Assembly (NCBI RefSeq): GCF_030177935.1
Contig: NZ_CP089974.1
Span: forward strand, 62,001-126,000
DNA from: Moraxella haemolytica
GTDB lineage: Bacteria; Pseudomonadota; Gammaproteobacteria; Pseudomonadales; Moraxellaceae
Direction of reading: 5' to 3'
DNA length: 64,000 nt
The notes beneath the pieces were generated by a model, which worked only from the letters and a program-made list of their open reading frames with translations, had not been told where the DNA came from and ran no database searches. The position numbers and the translations under genes are program-made. Shown piece after piece: positions 39,772 through 49,110 of this stretch (position 1 is the first letter of the stretch; every line of letters starts with the position of its first letter).

Positions 39772-39893
39772 TATTAATCGTTGGTGGGTAAGTTCTATCC
39801 CCAACTAAAAACGCCTATGGAGTTGATGTCAGTCCAAGTTCAAACGAATAAGGCAAACAACATTGAAGTAGGAATTAAACGCTAAATTTGCCT
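39772..39893 (+). ncRNA. Putative omega RNA (reRNA) scaffold at the IS607 right end
   Basis: The ~120 nt after tnpB are non-coding and structured. One hairpin is GTTGG-T-GG / CCCCAAC (39780-39805). A longer-range stem is GGCAAA (39852-39857) / TTTGCC (39887-39892) enclosing a GAAGTAGGAATTAAAC loop. In TnpB-encoding elements the 3' part of tnpB and the element's right end give the guide RNA scaffold, with the guide copied from flanking DNA. Here the guide would begin at the right boundary, inside or just before the NRAMP fragment. Assigned by position and structure only. Confidence 0.5.
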
Positions 39894-39931
39894 TTGGGTA
39901 GGTTTAGGTAGGTTTTAAGGAACGGTTTATT

Positions 39932-40600
39932 GTGGCACTCATGGGTTGGATGCCAGCTCCTATTGAGATTTCTGCCATTACTTCCTTATGGACCATACAA
40001 AAACGCCGTGAGAATCCTAAGCTGACCCATGAGCAAGGATTGCTTGATTTTAATGTGGGTTTTTTGGCATCGGCGATACTTGCCATCGTGTTTTTGGCAC
40101 TTGGGGCGTTGGTGCAGTATGGTTCAGGTCAAGAGATTCAGTTGGTGGGTGGTAAATATGTTGGGCAACTGATTGGTATGTACACCCAAACCATCGGCGA
40201 GTGGTCTGGGCTACTTGTGGCGTCCATTGCGTTTTTGTGTATGTTTGGCTCGACCATCACGGTGATTGATGGCTACGCTCGTCTTAATGCTGAGTCGGTA
40301 CGATTGATTCGCAAGAAGCATCATTTTGGTAAACACACCTTGCGTGCATGGCTGAGCTTTTTTAGTGTGGCAGGCTTGGTGCTGATTTTATATTTTGGGT
40401 CGGCATTGACCAGTATGCTAAAATTTGCCATGATTATGGCGTTCGTTTCTGCTCCTGTATTTGCATGGCTAAACTTTGCATTGGCTCGTGAACAAGAGCA
40501 TCTCCCTAGATGGCTAAGGGTGCTGTCTTGGGCAGGGTTGGTGTTTTTGACGGGCTTTGCATTGTTGTTTTTATCACACTTTTTTGGCATATTAAGCTAA
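39932..40600 (+). pseudogene. NRAMP-family divalent metal transporter, 5'-truncated remnant
   Basis: The frame is open from 39908, after an in-frame TAG, to 40600. It starts abruptly in the middle of a transporter: VALMGWMPAPIEISAITSLW is an internal helix (the TM6 region of NRAMP proteins of this group), followed by about five more helices. Full NRAMP proteins have ~11 helices and over 400 residues; here 222 remain. The missing half, with the DPGN metal-site motif of TM1, is not found between clpX and the IS607 element (only 83 bp). The left part was therefore lost, probably with or after insertion. The gene would have imported Mn2+ or Fe2+. No SD precedes the GTG at 39932. Confidence 0.8.
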
Positions 40601-40607
40601 ATCGCTT

Positions 40608-40645
40608 AAAAGCCCTGACGCTTAGATGGTGGCAGGGCTTTTTTC
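40608..40645 (+). terminator. Terminator after the NRAMP remnant
   Basis: AAAAGCCCTG (40608-40617) pairs with CAGGGCTTTT (40633-40642), followed by TT. It is the original terminator of the truncated gene. Confidence 0.75.
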
Positions 40646-40760
40646 ATGACTTGTCAGTCAATTTTTTAAAAAATCCTACCGCAAATGACAAAAAGTTTGT
40701 TATATTAAATAACTTTCTAGTAAAACCCATCAGTAAATTCATCAACAAAGGACCATGATA

Positions 40761-42917
40761 ATGACTGAAATTTTTAAAGGCAATAGCCTAACATTGACTT
40801 TAGTGAATGGTATCGCCAACTTGTGTTTTGATAATCAATCACAAAGCGTCAATAAATTTGACGCCAAGACCAATGCTGAATTTACCCAAGTGGTTGAACT
40901 GCTTGAGGGGCGAGATGACATACAAGGTCTTGTTGTAACATCTGGCAAAAAAGTATTCATTGCAGGGGCGGACATCACCGAGTTCGTTGGTCATTTTCAG
41001 CGTTCAGCAGGCGAGATTGAATCATGGCTACTTGATATCAACCGCACCTTTAACCGCTTTGAGGATTTGCCGTTTCCAAAAGTCTGTGCTATCAATGGTG
41101 CGGCGTTAGGCGGTGGTTGTGAGATGACTTTGGTGTGCGAGTATCGTGTCATTGGTGCATCAGGTCAGGTGGGTTTTCCTGAGACCAAGTTGGGTATTTT
41201 TCCAGGATTTGGCGGTTCGGTACGAGCCCCCCGTATCATTGGGGTGGATAATGCCCTAGAGCTGATTGCCAAAGGCAATGCCCTAAAGCCTGCCGATGCC
41301 ATCAAAGCGGGCTTGGTTGATGCGGTGGTGTCAGATGAGCATCTTGAACAATCGGCACAAGATTTGGTCAAAAAGTGTATTCAAGGTGAGCTTGATTGGC
41401 AGGCAAAACGAGCGGAGAAACTGGAGCCTGTTAAGCTAAATGCGACCGAACAAATCATGGCGTTTAATTCTGCCAAAGGGGCGATTTTTGCCAAAGCCAA
41501 CCCTAAGCATTATCCTGCCATTGCTCTTGCCTTAGAAGCGGTAGAAAAGCACGCCAATCTTAACCGTGATGAGGCGATTAAGGTGGAGGCGGCCAATTTT
41601 GTCAAAGCTGCCAAGACACCACAAGCACAGGCACTTGTGGGGGTGTTCTTAAATGATCAGCTTGTCAAAAAGCGTGCCAAAGAGCAATCTAAAGATGCCC
41701 ATGATATCAATGAGATGGCAGTGCTTGGTGCAGGCATTATGGGTGGTGGTATTGCTTATCAAGCGGCGGTTAAAGGGCTACCCATCATCATGAAAGACAT
41801 CAAGAGTGAACAGCTTGATTTGGGCATGAATGAGGCGAGCAAACTGCTTTCTAAAGAAGTTGAGCGAGGTAAAATCAATGCCACCAAGATGGGTGCGACA
41901 CTATCAAAAATCCGCCCAACGCTCAATTATGGCGACTTTGCTACCCCTGATATCATCATTGAGGCGGTGGTTGAAAATGAGAAAGTAAAAAAATCAGTGC
42001 TTGCCGAGACCGAAAGCCTGATTAAAGATGAGGCGATTTTGGCATCTAATACTTCCACCATCAGCATTACTGAGCTTGCCACTGCACTAAAACGCCCAGA
42101 GAATTTTGTGGGTATGCACTTTTTTAATCCTGTGCATCGTATGCCACTTGTTGAGGTGATTCGTGGCGAAAAGACAAGCGATGAAGCGATTGCCACTACT
42201 GTTGCTCTTGCCCAAAAAATGGGCAAAACGCCGATTGTGGTTAATGACTGCCCAGGATTTTTGGTGAATCGTGTGTTATTCCCTTATTTTGGGGCGTTTG
42301 ATTTGCTCATCAAGCACGGTGCAGACTTTGTGAAGATTGATAAAGTCATGGAAAAATTTGGCTGGCCTATGGGTCCTGCCTACCTGCTTGATGTGGTGGG
42401 AATTGATACAGGGGTACACGCCAGTGAAGTGATGGCGAACGGTTTTCCTGACCGCATGAAACCAGAGTATCAAACTGCTACGAGCGTGATGTTTGCCAAC
42501 AATCGTTTGGGTCAAAAAAATGGCTTTGGTTTTTATCGGTATGAGCTTGATAAAAAAGGCAAGCAAAAAAAATCAGTTGATGCGACCGTTTATGAGTTGC
42601 TACAACCTATGCAAGATACAAATGGCGTGTCATTTGATGACCAAGAGATTATTGACCGCTTGATGGTGGCGTTTTGTAATGAGACGGTGCGTTGCCTAGA
42701 GGAGGGCATTGTCGCCAGTGCTGGTGAGGCAGACATGGCGATGTTGATGGGGTTGGGATTTCCACCGTTTCGTGGTGGACCGTGCCGTTATATCGACCAA
42801 GTTGGTGTAAGCGAGTTTGTCGCTCTTTGTGATAAATATGCACATCTTGGTCGTGCGTATGAAGCCCCAGAGTTGCTTAAGCAAATGGCAAAAGACAAAA
42901 AAACATTTTACGCTTAA
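40761..42917 (+). CDS. fadB: Fatty acid oxidation complex alpha subunit FadB
   Basis: 718 residues from the ATG at 40761; AGGA lies eight bases upstream, whereas the ATG at 40755 is too close to it. The N-terminal enoyl-CoA hydratase domain has GADITEF, the oxyanion loop [16 protein letters not shown] and the Glu region [15 protein letters not shown]. The C-terminal 3-hydroxyacyl-CoA dehydrogenase domain has [25 protein letters not shown] and [17 protein letters not shown]. It carries out the hydration and dehydrogenation steps of beta-oxidation and pairs with FadA encoded 31 bp downstream. Confidence 0.96.
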   Translation: MTEIFKGNSLTLTLVNGIANLCFDNQSQSVNKFDAKTNAEFTQVVELLEGRDDIQGLVVTSGKKVFIAGADITEFVGHFQRSAGEIESWLLDINRTFNRFEDLPFPKVCAINGAALGGGCEMTLVCEYRVIGASGQVGFPETKLGIFPGFGGSVRAPRIIGVDNALELIAKGNALKPADAIKAGLVDAVVSDEHLEQSAQDLVKKCIQGELDWQAKRAEKLEPVKLNATEQIMAFNSAKGAIFAKANPKHYPAIALALEAVEKHANLNRDEAIKVEAANFVKAAKTPQAQALVGVFLNDQLVKKRAKEQSKDAHDINEMAVLGAGIMGGGIAYQAAVKGLPIIMKDIKSEQLDLGMNEASKLLSKEVERGKINATKMGATLSKIRPTLNYGDFATPDIIIEAVVENEKVKKSVLAETESLIKDEAILASNTSTISITELATALKRPENFVGMHFFNPVHRMPLVEVIRGEKTSDEAIATTVALAQKMGKTPIVVNDCPGFLVNRVLFPYFGAFDLLIKHGADFVKIDKVMEKFGWPMGPAYLLDVVGIDTGVHASEVMANGFPDRMKPEYQTATSVMFANNRLGQKNGFGFYRYELDKKGKQKKSVDATVYELLQPMQDTNGVSFDDQEIIDRLMVAFCNETVRCLEEGIVASAGEADMAMLMGLGFPPFRGGPCRYIDQVGVSEFVALCDKYAHLGRAYEAPELLKQMAKDKKTFYA

Positions 42918-42939
42918 TGATGAATCAAGAAGAATTTAA

Positions 42940-44121
<1,182 letters not shown>

Positions 44122-44137
44122 TGATTTTGGCTTTCTT

Positions 44138-44166
44138 AAAATCCAAGCAGTCGCTTGGATTTTTTT
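44138..44166 (+). terminator. Terminator after fadA
   Basis: AAAATCCAAGC (44138-44148), loop AGTC, GCTTGGAT plus T-run (44153-44166). Confidence 0.85.
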
Positions 44167-44388
44167 ATGAGCTTAAGTTTGGTGTTACTGTCTATAAAGA
44201 GATGGTTTGTAAAAAATTATCAATCTATCATCTTAGGCTTAATGATTGGTGTATGCAAAAAAAGGAGCAATGGTGAAAAAAATCATACATGATTGTTTTA
44301 TTTAGGATACAATTTGACGGACTTTCAAGTGCAATTCATGGTATGATAATACCAATTTTTTATGATACTTTTTTTGAGGGGAGAAATG

Positions 44389-44898
44389 ATGAAATTACGC
44401 AATGCCATGTTTAACACCATGTTCGCTGTTGCCTTGACAACAATGGGTATCTCTGCCCATGCCATGTTGCCTACGCCAAAAAACGCACAGCAGGCATCTG
44501 ATGTCTTACAGATTGACCAAAGAGTGAATGCGTTCTTGGTTCGTCAAGATGCAACAGGAAAAGAAGTCTTGCAACCATTGACCGCAAGTGACAATGTGGC
44601 TCGTGGCGAGATTGTGGAATATCAAGGGCTATTCACCAATCAAGACACCAACCGTGTGCGTAGCATGATAGCGACACTAAACATTCCTGAGGGGGTGGAG
44701 CTTGTTGGTGCGGTTGAGCCTGCCATTGTGAAGGCAAGCACTGATGGTCAGCGTTTTGTTCATATGCCGATTCGTGCTAACATCAACGGACAGGTTCGAG
44801 AGTTACCGCTGAGCTACTACAAGGCATTACGCTGGACGGTTGAGGATTTGGGTATTGGTGCGACAGCGGTCGTCAAATATCGTGTGCGTGTCAAATAA
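44389..44898 (+). CDS. Secreted protein of unknown function with a DUF11-like beta domain
   Basis: 169 residues from the ATG at 44389 (the ATG one codon earlier is also possible; AGGGGAG lies just upstream). A clear signal peptide ends at ISAHA|ML. The mature part has a pattern like the DUF11/Ig-like repeat: a RGEIVEYQGLFTNQD strand-turn, then RSMIATLNIPEGVELVG, and a final strand ATAVVKYRVRVK. It is likely a single small beta-sandwich domain in the periplasm or on the surface. It stands alone between fadA and panF. I do not recognise a specific function. Confidence 0.75.
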   Translation: MKLRNAMFNTMFAVALTTMGISAHAMLPTPKNAQQASDVLQIDQRVNAFLVRQDATGKEVLQPLTASDNVARGEIVEYQGLFTNQDTNRVRSMIATLNIPEGVELVGAVEPAIVKASTDGQRFVHMPIRANINGQVRELPLSYYKALRWTVEDLGIGATAVVKYRVRVK

Positions 44899-45153
44899 CG
44901 CACGATTTGAACTAGCAATCTAAAATCTTGCCAATAGAGTCTTAAAGTTGGCGTTGTGATTAACCAAATCAAGATTGCAACGCCACTTGTATTTTTAGGT
45001 TAACAATTAACAGTAGTTTTAAGTTGAGCCAATCGTTTTTTGTCATCACTCAATAGTGGCTGATACTTTTTGATGAGTTGATGGACGATGAACCGACCGC
45101 CATGTTAGGCTATTGCCTTGATGATCAATCAATAGCCACCCAATTTTTTATCA

Positions 45154-46578
45154 TTATTCTCCTAGTTTATTGCCCACCAAAAATGCCACAAGCCCAATGA
45201 TGAGTGCAGGCACTACAGCGTGCAAATCCCAAAAGCTGATTTTAAAATAAGCAAAGATAATGTAGCAGGTCAGCCCTGATAGCATGGAGGCAATAGCTCC
45301 TATGGCATTGGCTTTTTTGTAATACAACCCAAAAACCAACACCCACAAGAAAGTTGCTTCAAGCCCACCAAAGGATAAAAGATTTAGCCAAATGAGCATA
45401 TCGGGCGGATTGAACATGGCGACAGCTGCCAAAATCACGGTAAAGATGAGCGTCAGAAAAGTGGAATAGCGTTTGATTTTCGCTTCATGTTGCACCGCTT
45501 TAGGTCTGATAGATAAGTATAAATCCTTGATGAGTGTGCTTGATGACTGAATCAGCATGGAGTCAATTGATGACATGATTGCTGCCATGGGGGCTGCTAA
45601 AAACACCCCTGCCACAAAGGGTGGTAATACCGTCATCATGAGAGTTGGAATGACCTTGTCAGGTACATCAAGCTCTGGTATGACAGCCCGAGCCAACACC
45701 CCTGCTAGGTGCATACCTAAGACCAGTACACCCATGACCATCGTGCCAACCAATATCCCACGATGGAGCGAGCGACTGTCCTTATATGCCATTGCACGAA
45801 TGGCGGTGTGAGGTAGCCCAATCAAACCAAAACACACAAGCACCCAAAACGAGAGCATAAAGGTCGCTGATAGTTTATCATCAACGCCTGTGGGCATAAG
45901 CAGGCGTGGGTCAATGCTATGTAAGGTTGTCATGGCACTATCAATACCGCCTGTTGCCATCACTGTACCACCCAGCAGCAGCACCGTACCAATCATCATC
46001 ACCAGACCTTGCACGGTGTCAGTTAAGACCACCGCTCTAAATCCACCAATAAAGGTATAAAGCCCAATCACGAAGGCGAACACACCAATGGATAGTTCAT
46101 AAGGTAGTCCTAGTGTGGCTTCCAAGAGACGACCTGCACCAATAAACTGTACCACCATCATGCCAAAGAATGCAAGCAATAAGGATAGGCAAGCCAGCCA
46201 TACCACAACTTTGTTTTGGTAGCGAGCATAGAGCAGGTCGTTAATCGTGATACTGCCTGTCTTGCGAGCCAAGATGGCAAATTTTTTGCCTAGCGTGCCA
46301 AGAGTTAGCCATATCGCTGGGACTTGTATCATAGATAGTAGCACCCAGCCTAGACCATATTTATATGCTGCACCAGGTCCTCCAATGAATGAGCTTGCCG
46401 AGATGTAAGTCGCCACTGTCGTCATCGCCAGTACGAAACCACCCATAGAGCGAGAGCCAACATAGTACTCACTCAAAAATTCGCCTGATAAGCGTTTTTG
46501 ATAAGCGTGCCACGCCACCGCAAAGACAAAAAACAAATACAGACCAAAAGGTATCAGAATATGAATGTTGATGTTCAT
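45154..46578 (-). CDS. panF: Sodium/pantothenate symporter PanF
   Basis: 474 residues of the sodium:solute symporter family with about 13 membrane helices. The early YVGSRSMGGFVLAMTTVATYISASSFIGGPG segment (first 20 residues typical) and FIGGFRAVVLTDTVQG are family signatures, and the overall sequence resembles PanF. It imports pantothenate, the coenzyme A precursor, with Na+. It overlaps the upstream yhdT-like gene by 4 bp, as in many proteobacteria. Confidence 0.88.
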   Translation of the reverse strand: MNINIHILIPFGLYLFFVFAVAWHAYQKRLSGEFLSEYYVGSRSMGGFVLAMTTVATYISASSFIGGPGAAYKYGLGWVLLSMIQVPAIWLTLGTLGKKFAILARKTGSITINDLLYARYQNKVVVWLACLSLLLAFFGMMVVQFIGAGRLLEATLGLPYELSIGVFAFVIGLYTFIGGFRAVVLTDTVQGLVMMIGTVLLLGGTVMATGGIDSAMTTLHSIDPRLLMPTGVDDKLSATFMLSFWVLVCFGLIGLPHTAIRAMAYKDSRSLHRGILVGTMVMGVLVLGMHLAGVLARAVIPELDVPDKVIPTLMMTVLPPFVAGVFLAAPMAAIMSSIDSMLIQSSSTLIKDLYLSIRPKAVQHEAKIKRYSTFLTLIFTVILAAVAMFNPPDMLIWLNLLSFGGLEATFLWVLVFGLYYKKANAIGAIASMLSGLTCYIIFAYFKISFWDLHAVVPALIIGLVAFLVGNKLGE

Positions 46579-46859
46579 ACATGACCCCCTAAATCATTAT
46601 CATCATTGAGTTTGTCATGACCTTCCAAATCCATCTCTTTATATACTGTCTTTAAGACAGCAAGGCTAATCAAGACAAATAAGATGGGTAGGACAATACA
46701 GCTTAGCTCAAACCATAATGGAAAACCTAAAAATCCTATGCCATCAGGCATGAAATAGCCAAAAACAACCCACCCAATAAGATATAAAAGGGTGAGATAA
46801 ACTGACCATTTGGCTTCACGGTTTAGCTGGTGGGTTGGGGAGGGTGTGTGCTGTGGCAT
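46575..46859 (-). CDS. yhdT: YhdT-family small membrane protein (DUF997)
   Basis: 94 residues with two membrane helices (about 20-40 and 50-75). The motif REAKWSVYLTLLYLIGWVVF at the start matches YhdT. It is coupled to panF by a 4-bp overlap, and the panF partnership is conserved in many genomes. The molecular role is unknown; it may help PanF assemble or function. Confidence 0.85.
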   Translation of the reverse strand: MPQHTPSPTHQLNREAKWSVYLTLLYLIGWVVFGYFMPDGIGFLGFPLWFELSCIVLPILFVLISLAVLKTVYKEMDLEGHDKLNDDNDLGGHV

Positions 46860-47017
46860 GGCAATGATTTGTCTGATAAATCAAGATGTTGGGGTTCATT
46901 TGAAAAAAGGTCGTTAGTGTACCATAAAATGTGATGGCAAATTGTAAAAAATTTGACTAGAATAGATGCAGTCTTAGAGCATCGTATTGATGTAAGCCTT
47001 ATGATATTGGAGATAAG

Positions 47018-47737
47018 ATGAGTCTGCATGATATTTTGACATATCGCCGTTCTGTTCGTGATTATTTGCCTGTGGATATTGACGATGCGATGGTTAAGCA
47101 TTGCCTTGAGCTTGCCACCTTAGCACCCACCAGTTCAAATATGCAGTTGTATGAGTTTTATCACATTACAGATAAAGCCATGCTCGGTCAAATTGCCAAA
47201 GCCTGCTTATCACAAGGAGCAGCAACCACCGCCAATCAATTGGTGGTTTTTGTTATTCGTCCTGATTTGCACCGAGTACGAGCTAAGACGGTGTTTGATT
47301 TTGAAAAACAAAATATTCAAAACTACAGCCCTGTCGATAAAGTCGCCTCTAGGATTAAGCGGTTTGATACTTATTATAATCGCTTGATGCCACTGTTGTA
47401 CAACCAAAGCCGATTTATCCCAAAAGCTCGTGAGGCGCTGGCTCGTACGGTTGGTAAGTTTCGCCCCATTCAGTCGGAAATCTCGTTTGATGATATGCGT
47501 ATCGTCATGCACAAAAGCTGTGGTCTTGTTGCTCAGACTTTCATGCTGGCGATGAGCGAGAAGGGCTTGGATACTTGTCCGATGGAAGGCTTTGATGGTC
47601 GTGTGATTAAGGAGCTACTAAACCTACCAAAAAGTAGCGAGATTAACATGGTGGTTTCTTGTGGTGTGCGGAGCGATAAGGGCGTTTGGGGAGATAGGTT
47701 TCGTGTGCCATTTGCTGAAGTTTATCACAAGATTTAG
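47018..47737 (+). CDS. Nitroreductase-family flavoprotein
   Basis: 239 residues. The N-terminal RRSVRDYLPVDID and LATLAPTSSNMQLYEFYHI are typical FMN-binding motifs of the nitroreductase family, and the C-terminal MVVSCGVRSDKGVWGDRFRVP holds the other phosphate contact. The central segment (~75-140) is longer than in NfsB-type enzymes. It likely reduces quinones or nitro compounds with NAD(P)H in the cytoplasm; the substrate is unknown. It is a single gene, divergent from yhdT-panF. Confidence 0.88.
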   Translation: MSLHDILTYRRSVRDYLPVDIDDAMVKHCLELATLAPTSSNMQLYEFYHITDKAMLGQIAKACLSQGAATTANQLVVFVIRPDLHRVRAKTVFDFEKQNIQNYSPVDKVASRIKRFDTYYNRLMPLLYNQSRFIPKAREALARTVGKFRPIQSEISFDDMRIVMHKSCGLVAQTFMLAMSEKGLDTCPMEGFDGRVIKELLNLPKSSEINMVVSCGVRSDKGVWGDRFRVPFAEVYHKI

Positions 47738-47750
47738 CTGAAGCGTAATC

Positions 47751-47778
47751 AATACTGCCGTCAAGGCGGTATTTTTTT
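47751..47778 (+). terminator. Terminator after the nitroreductase gene
   Basis: AATACTGCC (47751-47759) pairs with GGCGGTATT (47765-47773, one G-T pair), followed by T-run. Confidence 0.75.
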
Positions 47779-47816
47779 GTTAATGTTGTAAATATTGGTG
47801 TGGTTTTAAGGTTTAT

Positions 47817-47843
47817 AAATACCGCTTGATATAAGCGGTATTT
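47817..47843 (-). terminator. Probable terminator after rpmJ2
   Basis: AAATACCGCTT (47817-47827), loop GATAT, AAGCGGTATTT (47833-47843), 24 bp beyond the minus-strand rpmJ2 stop. The T-run on the minus strand is short. Confidence 0.55.
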
Positions 47844-47866
47844 TAACTTACCTACCTAAGGAGCTG

Positions 47867-48007
47867 TTATTTTTTCTTTTTGCCACCTTGCACGGCTTTA
47901 AAGCGAGGATTTGATTTGCAAATCACAAAGGTGCGTCCACGACGACGGACGACTTGGCAGTCTTCGTGGCGATTTTTGGCGGATTTTAGTGAAGATAGCA
48001 CTTGCAT
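47867..48007 (-). CDS. rpmJ2: 50S ribosomal protein L36, zinc-independent paralogue (YkgO type)
   Basis: 46 residues. The product begins [20 protein letters not shown] and ends [12 protein letters not shown], matching the YkgO-type L36 that lacks the CxxC...CxxxxH zinc ligands of the standard protein. ATG at 48007 has AAGGA upstream. In other bacteria this paralogue replaces the zinc form in ribosomes during zinc starvation and is repressed by Zur. A strong promoter and a near-consensus Zur box lie just upstream (see separate entries). The standard rpmJ, normally in the ribosomal protein cluster, is not in this window. Confidence 0.92.
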   Translation of the reverse strand: MQVLSSLKSAKNRHEDCQVVRRRGRTFVICKSNPRFKAVQGGKKKK

Positions 48008-48021
48008 GATGTTTCCTTATA

Positions 48022-48040
48022 AATGTTATAACATAACCTT
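48022..48040 (-). promoter_or_regulatory. Probable Zur operator of rpmJ2
   Basis: On the minus strand AAGGTTATG-T-TATAACATT matches the gammaproteobacterial Zur consensus AATGTTATA-n-TATAACATT at 16 of 18 positions. It begins two bases or so after the predicted transcription start and ends 14 bp before the ATG. Confidence 0.7.
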
Positions 48041-48048
48041 CAAAAAGC

Positions 48049-48077
48049 ATTATACGCCCATTTTCCTGTTTTGACAA
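48049..48077 (-). promoter_or_regulatory. Promoter of rpmJ2
   Basis: On the minus strand TTGTCA (48077-48072), 17-bp spacer, perfect TATAAT (48054-48049). The expected start is near 48042, directly ahead of the Zur box. Confidence 0.7.
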
Positions 48078-48115
48078 GAGCATATGGGCGGATTTTAATT
48101 TTGGGGGACGAGTAG

Positions 48116-49096
48116 TCAGTCAGATGTATTGCGACTTGTTGTTAGAGCGTCAATGATGGTGTCTTTATTTTTTAGGCGTTTGATGGTGTGCCACAGCGTT
48201 TCTGCTTCAAGATAGCCTTTGGTGAGCATGCCAAGCCATTGCTTATAGCGACCAATTAAGCCTGATTGATTGTCTGTGTCGTCATCTAAAAATTCAATTT
48301 GAGCGTCAACGAGTGCCTGCCAGCTTAGTTCAATGTTTTGATTATGAATCTGGGCAATCAAATCAGGACGAGTAACCGCACCACGACCAAGCATAAGATG
48401 GGGTGTATTAGAGCGAATCATACAGCGGTGAGCATCATCTGCTGTCCAAATCTCACCGTTGGCGATGATGGGTAAGTCTAAAGTGGTAAAAGGTTCAATA
48501 AGCTCCCAATAGGCAGGTGGTTTATATCCTTGTGTTTTGGTGCGGGCATGAATGGTTAGCCAGCTGGCACCAGCACTGCGGACGGCGTCGCCAATTTCTT
48601 TCATCTTGGAGGTGTCGGTATAGCCTAGCCGAATCTTGGCAGAAACAGGCGTAAAGGAAGGCGTGCTGTGGCGTACAGCATGGATGATGCGATGAATACT
48701 CTCTGGCTCATCTAGTAGCACCGCACCGCCTTTGTGGTTATTGACTGTCTTGGCAGGACAGCCAAAATTCAGGTCAATGGCGTGTGCCCCAAGTGAGATG
48801 GCGGTGGCAGCACTTTGGCTCATGGTGTCAGGGTTGTTGCCCAGTAGCTGTACATGAATGGGTGTGCCACTTGCTGTTTTTCCATCGGTGTGTAACTCTG
48901 GCACATATTTGTAGAACACATGAGCAGGCAAAGGATAATGCGTTACCCGAATGAACTCACTGACAGACCAGTCATAGGGTGTGCCAAGTCGTGTGGCGAT
49001 GTCAGTTAATATCCGCCGCATGAGTGGGTCGGTCAGCCCTTCCATTGGTGCAAGTAGGCGAACAGGGTGGGTGAATAGGTGTGAAAATGTGTTCAT
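48116..49096 (-). CDS. dusC: tRNA-dihydrouridine(16) synthase DusC
   Basis: 326 residues. It has the Dus motif LLAPMEGLTDPLMR, the catalytic Cys in LNFGCPAKTVNNHKGGA, HARTKTQGY, PIIANGEIW and MLGRGAVTRPDL. The EFIRV and RTKTQGY-P-A-YW patterns are those of DusC (position 16) and differ from DusA/DusB. It is an FMN enzyme that reduces uridine in the tRNA D-loop. It follows the helicase gene by 14 bp, so the two are likely co-transcribed. Confidence 0.92.
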   Translation of the reverse strand: MNTFSHLFTHPVRLLAPMEGLTDPLMRRILTDIATRLGTPYDWSVSEFIRVTHYPLPAHVFYKYVPELHTDGKTASGTPIHVQLLGNNPDTMSQSAATAISLGAHAIDLNFGCPAKTVNNHKGGAVLLDEPESIHRIIHAVRHSTPSFTPVSAKIRLGYTDTSKMKEIGDAVRSAGASWLTIHARTKTQGYKPPAYWELIEPFTTLDLPIIANGEIWTADDAHRCMIRSNTPHLMLGRGAVTRPDLIAQIHNQNIELSWQALVDAQIEFLDDDTDNQSGLIGRYKQWLGMLTKGYLEAETLWHTIKRLKNKDTIIDALTTSRNTSD

Positions 49097-49110
49097 GGGG
49101 TCGGCTAAAA

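Larger units (their letters stand above)
37906..39893 (+). mobile_element. IS607-family insertion sequence (boundaries approximate)
   Basis: The element encodes a serine recombinase of IS607 type and a TnpB, overlapping by 4 bp, with short flanks. IS607 elements lack standard terminal inverted repeats and make no target duplication, so the exact ends cannot be set from this sequence. The left end lies between the clpX stop (37905) and tnpA (37988), where a hairpin-like segment is present (37912-37936). The right end lies after tnpB, probably near 39893-39925, next to an NRAMP gene fragment. Both genes are intact, so the copy may be active. Confidence 0.8.

Noticed and set aside
40510-40758. 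82-codon frame overlapping the NRAMP remnant and running to fadB
   Set aside because: It crosses the terminator at 40608-40645, has no SD, and its sequence is a frame-shifted reading of NRAMP and intergenic DNA.
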